A DNA stretch of 6,895 nucleotides from contig CAMDVY010000164.1 in NCBI GenBank assembly GCA_945878745.1, positions 1-6,895 on the forward strand, in the 5' to 3' direction. Made by a program: the position numbers and the translations under genes. Under the pieces are notes generated by a model. That model searched no databases. It saw nothing but the letters and a program-made list of their open reading frames with translations, and was not told where the DNA came from. Shown here one piece after another: positions 6,504 to 6,895 of the stretch. This DNA comes from Klebsiella pneumoniae. GTDB taxonomy: Bacteria > Pseudomonadota > Gammaproteobacteria > Pseudomonadales > Azotimanducaceae. How positions within the stretch are numbered: the stretch's first letter is position 1; the number at the start of each line of letters is the position of its first letter.

Positions 6504-6525
6504 TCCGCGAAATCAAGCCCGCGGA
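6504..6525 (-). other. GC-rich inverted repeat between the 3' gene and hisB
   Basis: TCCGCG (6504-6509) and CGCGGA (6520-6525) form a 6-bp stem with a 10-nt loop, just downstream of the stop of the - strand gene at the window edge. No T-run follows on either strand, so it is not a clear terminator. It could weaken readthrough into hisB or be chance. Confidence 0.2.
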
Positions 6526-6530
6526 GCCAG

Positions 6531-6895
6531 CTACTTGAGACGATCCATCAGGCTGCCATGGGGGAGGTAACGGTTTTCCGAATTGGTCTTGATCCAGCCC
6601 GTCAGCTCAGCCGGATAAGTTCCGCGTTTCTTGAGTTCGCGAACCATCGGAATGACCGGCGATTTCGCCCCAGCCTCCCATCCGGCCACTTCTTTTTCAC
6701 CCTTCGCAAAAACCCTTATCAACGCAATTAGATCAGCATCGGTCAGCGTGGCCGCGGCCGCGGCCCAATCGACAGTGCCGTGCCGAGCAACCACCGTTGT
6801 GCGCCGGACTGCATTCGTGTCCAGTCCAAGACCAGGTTGGTCCAATCGGTCAGCCAGCGCCACGAGTTCGGCGAGAAGAGCAGGCGTAAGAGCCG
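6531..6895 (-). CDS. Unrecognised conserved-looking protein, 5'-truncated by window
   Basis: I do not recognise this protein. The frame ends at a TAG (6531-6533) and is open to the window edge, so at least 120 residues exist and the true start is probably outside. A GTG at 6863 is possible, but the residues before it (ALTPALLAEL) continue the same helical, Ala/Leu-rich pattern, so it is probably internal. The N-terminal half looks helical (TDADLIALIRVFAKGEKEV). The C-terminal half is more distinctive: GWEAGAKSP, VRELKKRGTYP, LTGWIKTN and NRYLPHGSLMDRL, with motif-like Trp, Pro and Gly positions. No signal peptide, membrane segment or metal-binding cluster is visible. It lies upstream of hisB on the same strand, separated by 85 nt. 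Its composition looks like a real soluble protein. The function is unknown. Confidence 0.7.
   Translation of the reverse strand, partial: ALTPALLAELVALADRLDQPGLGLDTNAVRRTTVVARHGTVDWAAAAATLTDADLIALIRVFAKGEKEVAGWEAGAKSPVIPMVRELKKRGTYPAELTGWIKTNSENRYLPHGSLMDRLK

Noticed and set aside
1..6895. CRISPR arrays, tRNA or rRNA genes, insertion sequences, attachment sites, toxin-antitoxin or defence genes
   Set aside because: I looked for them by eye and found no tandem repeat-spacer pattern, no structural RNA and no transposase or defence-type protein.

Overview
The window looks like chromosomal housekeeping DNA from a gammaproteobacterium, probably an environmental non-enteric one. The basis is gene order: gpmI, an envC-type gene, a ctpA-type gene and yibQ on the + strand, meeting histidine biosynthesis genes on the - strand. 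From memory, Pseudomonas aeruginosa has the same backbone between gpmI and hisB. The taxon is an inference from synteny and protein character, not from a search.

Layout. The + strand carries the 3' two thirds of gpmI (glycolytic phosphoglycerate mutase, 1-1041). After 5 nt comes an EnvC-like activator of cell-wall amidases (1047-2216), and then a CtpA-like S41 protease that overlaps it by 1 nt (2216-3355). A small Rieske ferredoxin-like protein (3401-3715) and a VOC/glyoxalase-fold protein (3757-4239) follow. After a 136-nt gap with several inverted repeats comes a YibQ-type divergent polysaccharide deacetylase (4376-5170). Its signal peptide becomes visible only if translation starts at a CTG codon. 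The - strand then carries hisA (5070-5843), hisB (5852-6445) and the 3' part of an unrecognised conserved-looking gene (6531 to the window edge).

How the genes work together. EnvC, CtpA and YibQ are exported proteins with known or suspected roles in envelope and peptidoglycan remodelling, and they form a familiar block next to gpmI. HisB and HisA catalyse two steps of histidine synthesis. The partners usually encoded with them in this order (hisB-hisH-hisA-hisF) are absent: hisB and hisA are 8 nt apart, and hisA runs 101 bp into the 3' end of the convergent yibQ. The Rieske and VOC genes are not part of the backbone I know and look like a two-gene insertion of unknown substrate.

I see no mobile element, CRISPR array, tRNA, rRNA or defence system, and no clear new multi-gene system. 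The points most worth a second look are the missing hisH and hisF with the convergent overlap, the non-ATG start of yibQ, and the Rieske-VOC pair.
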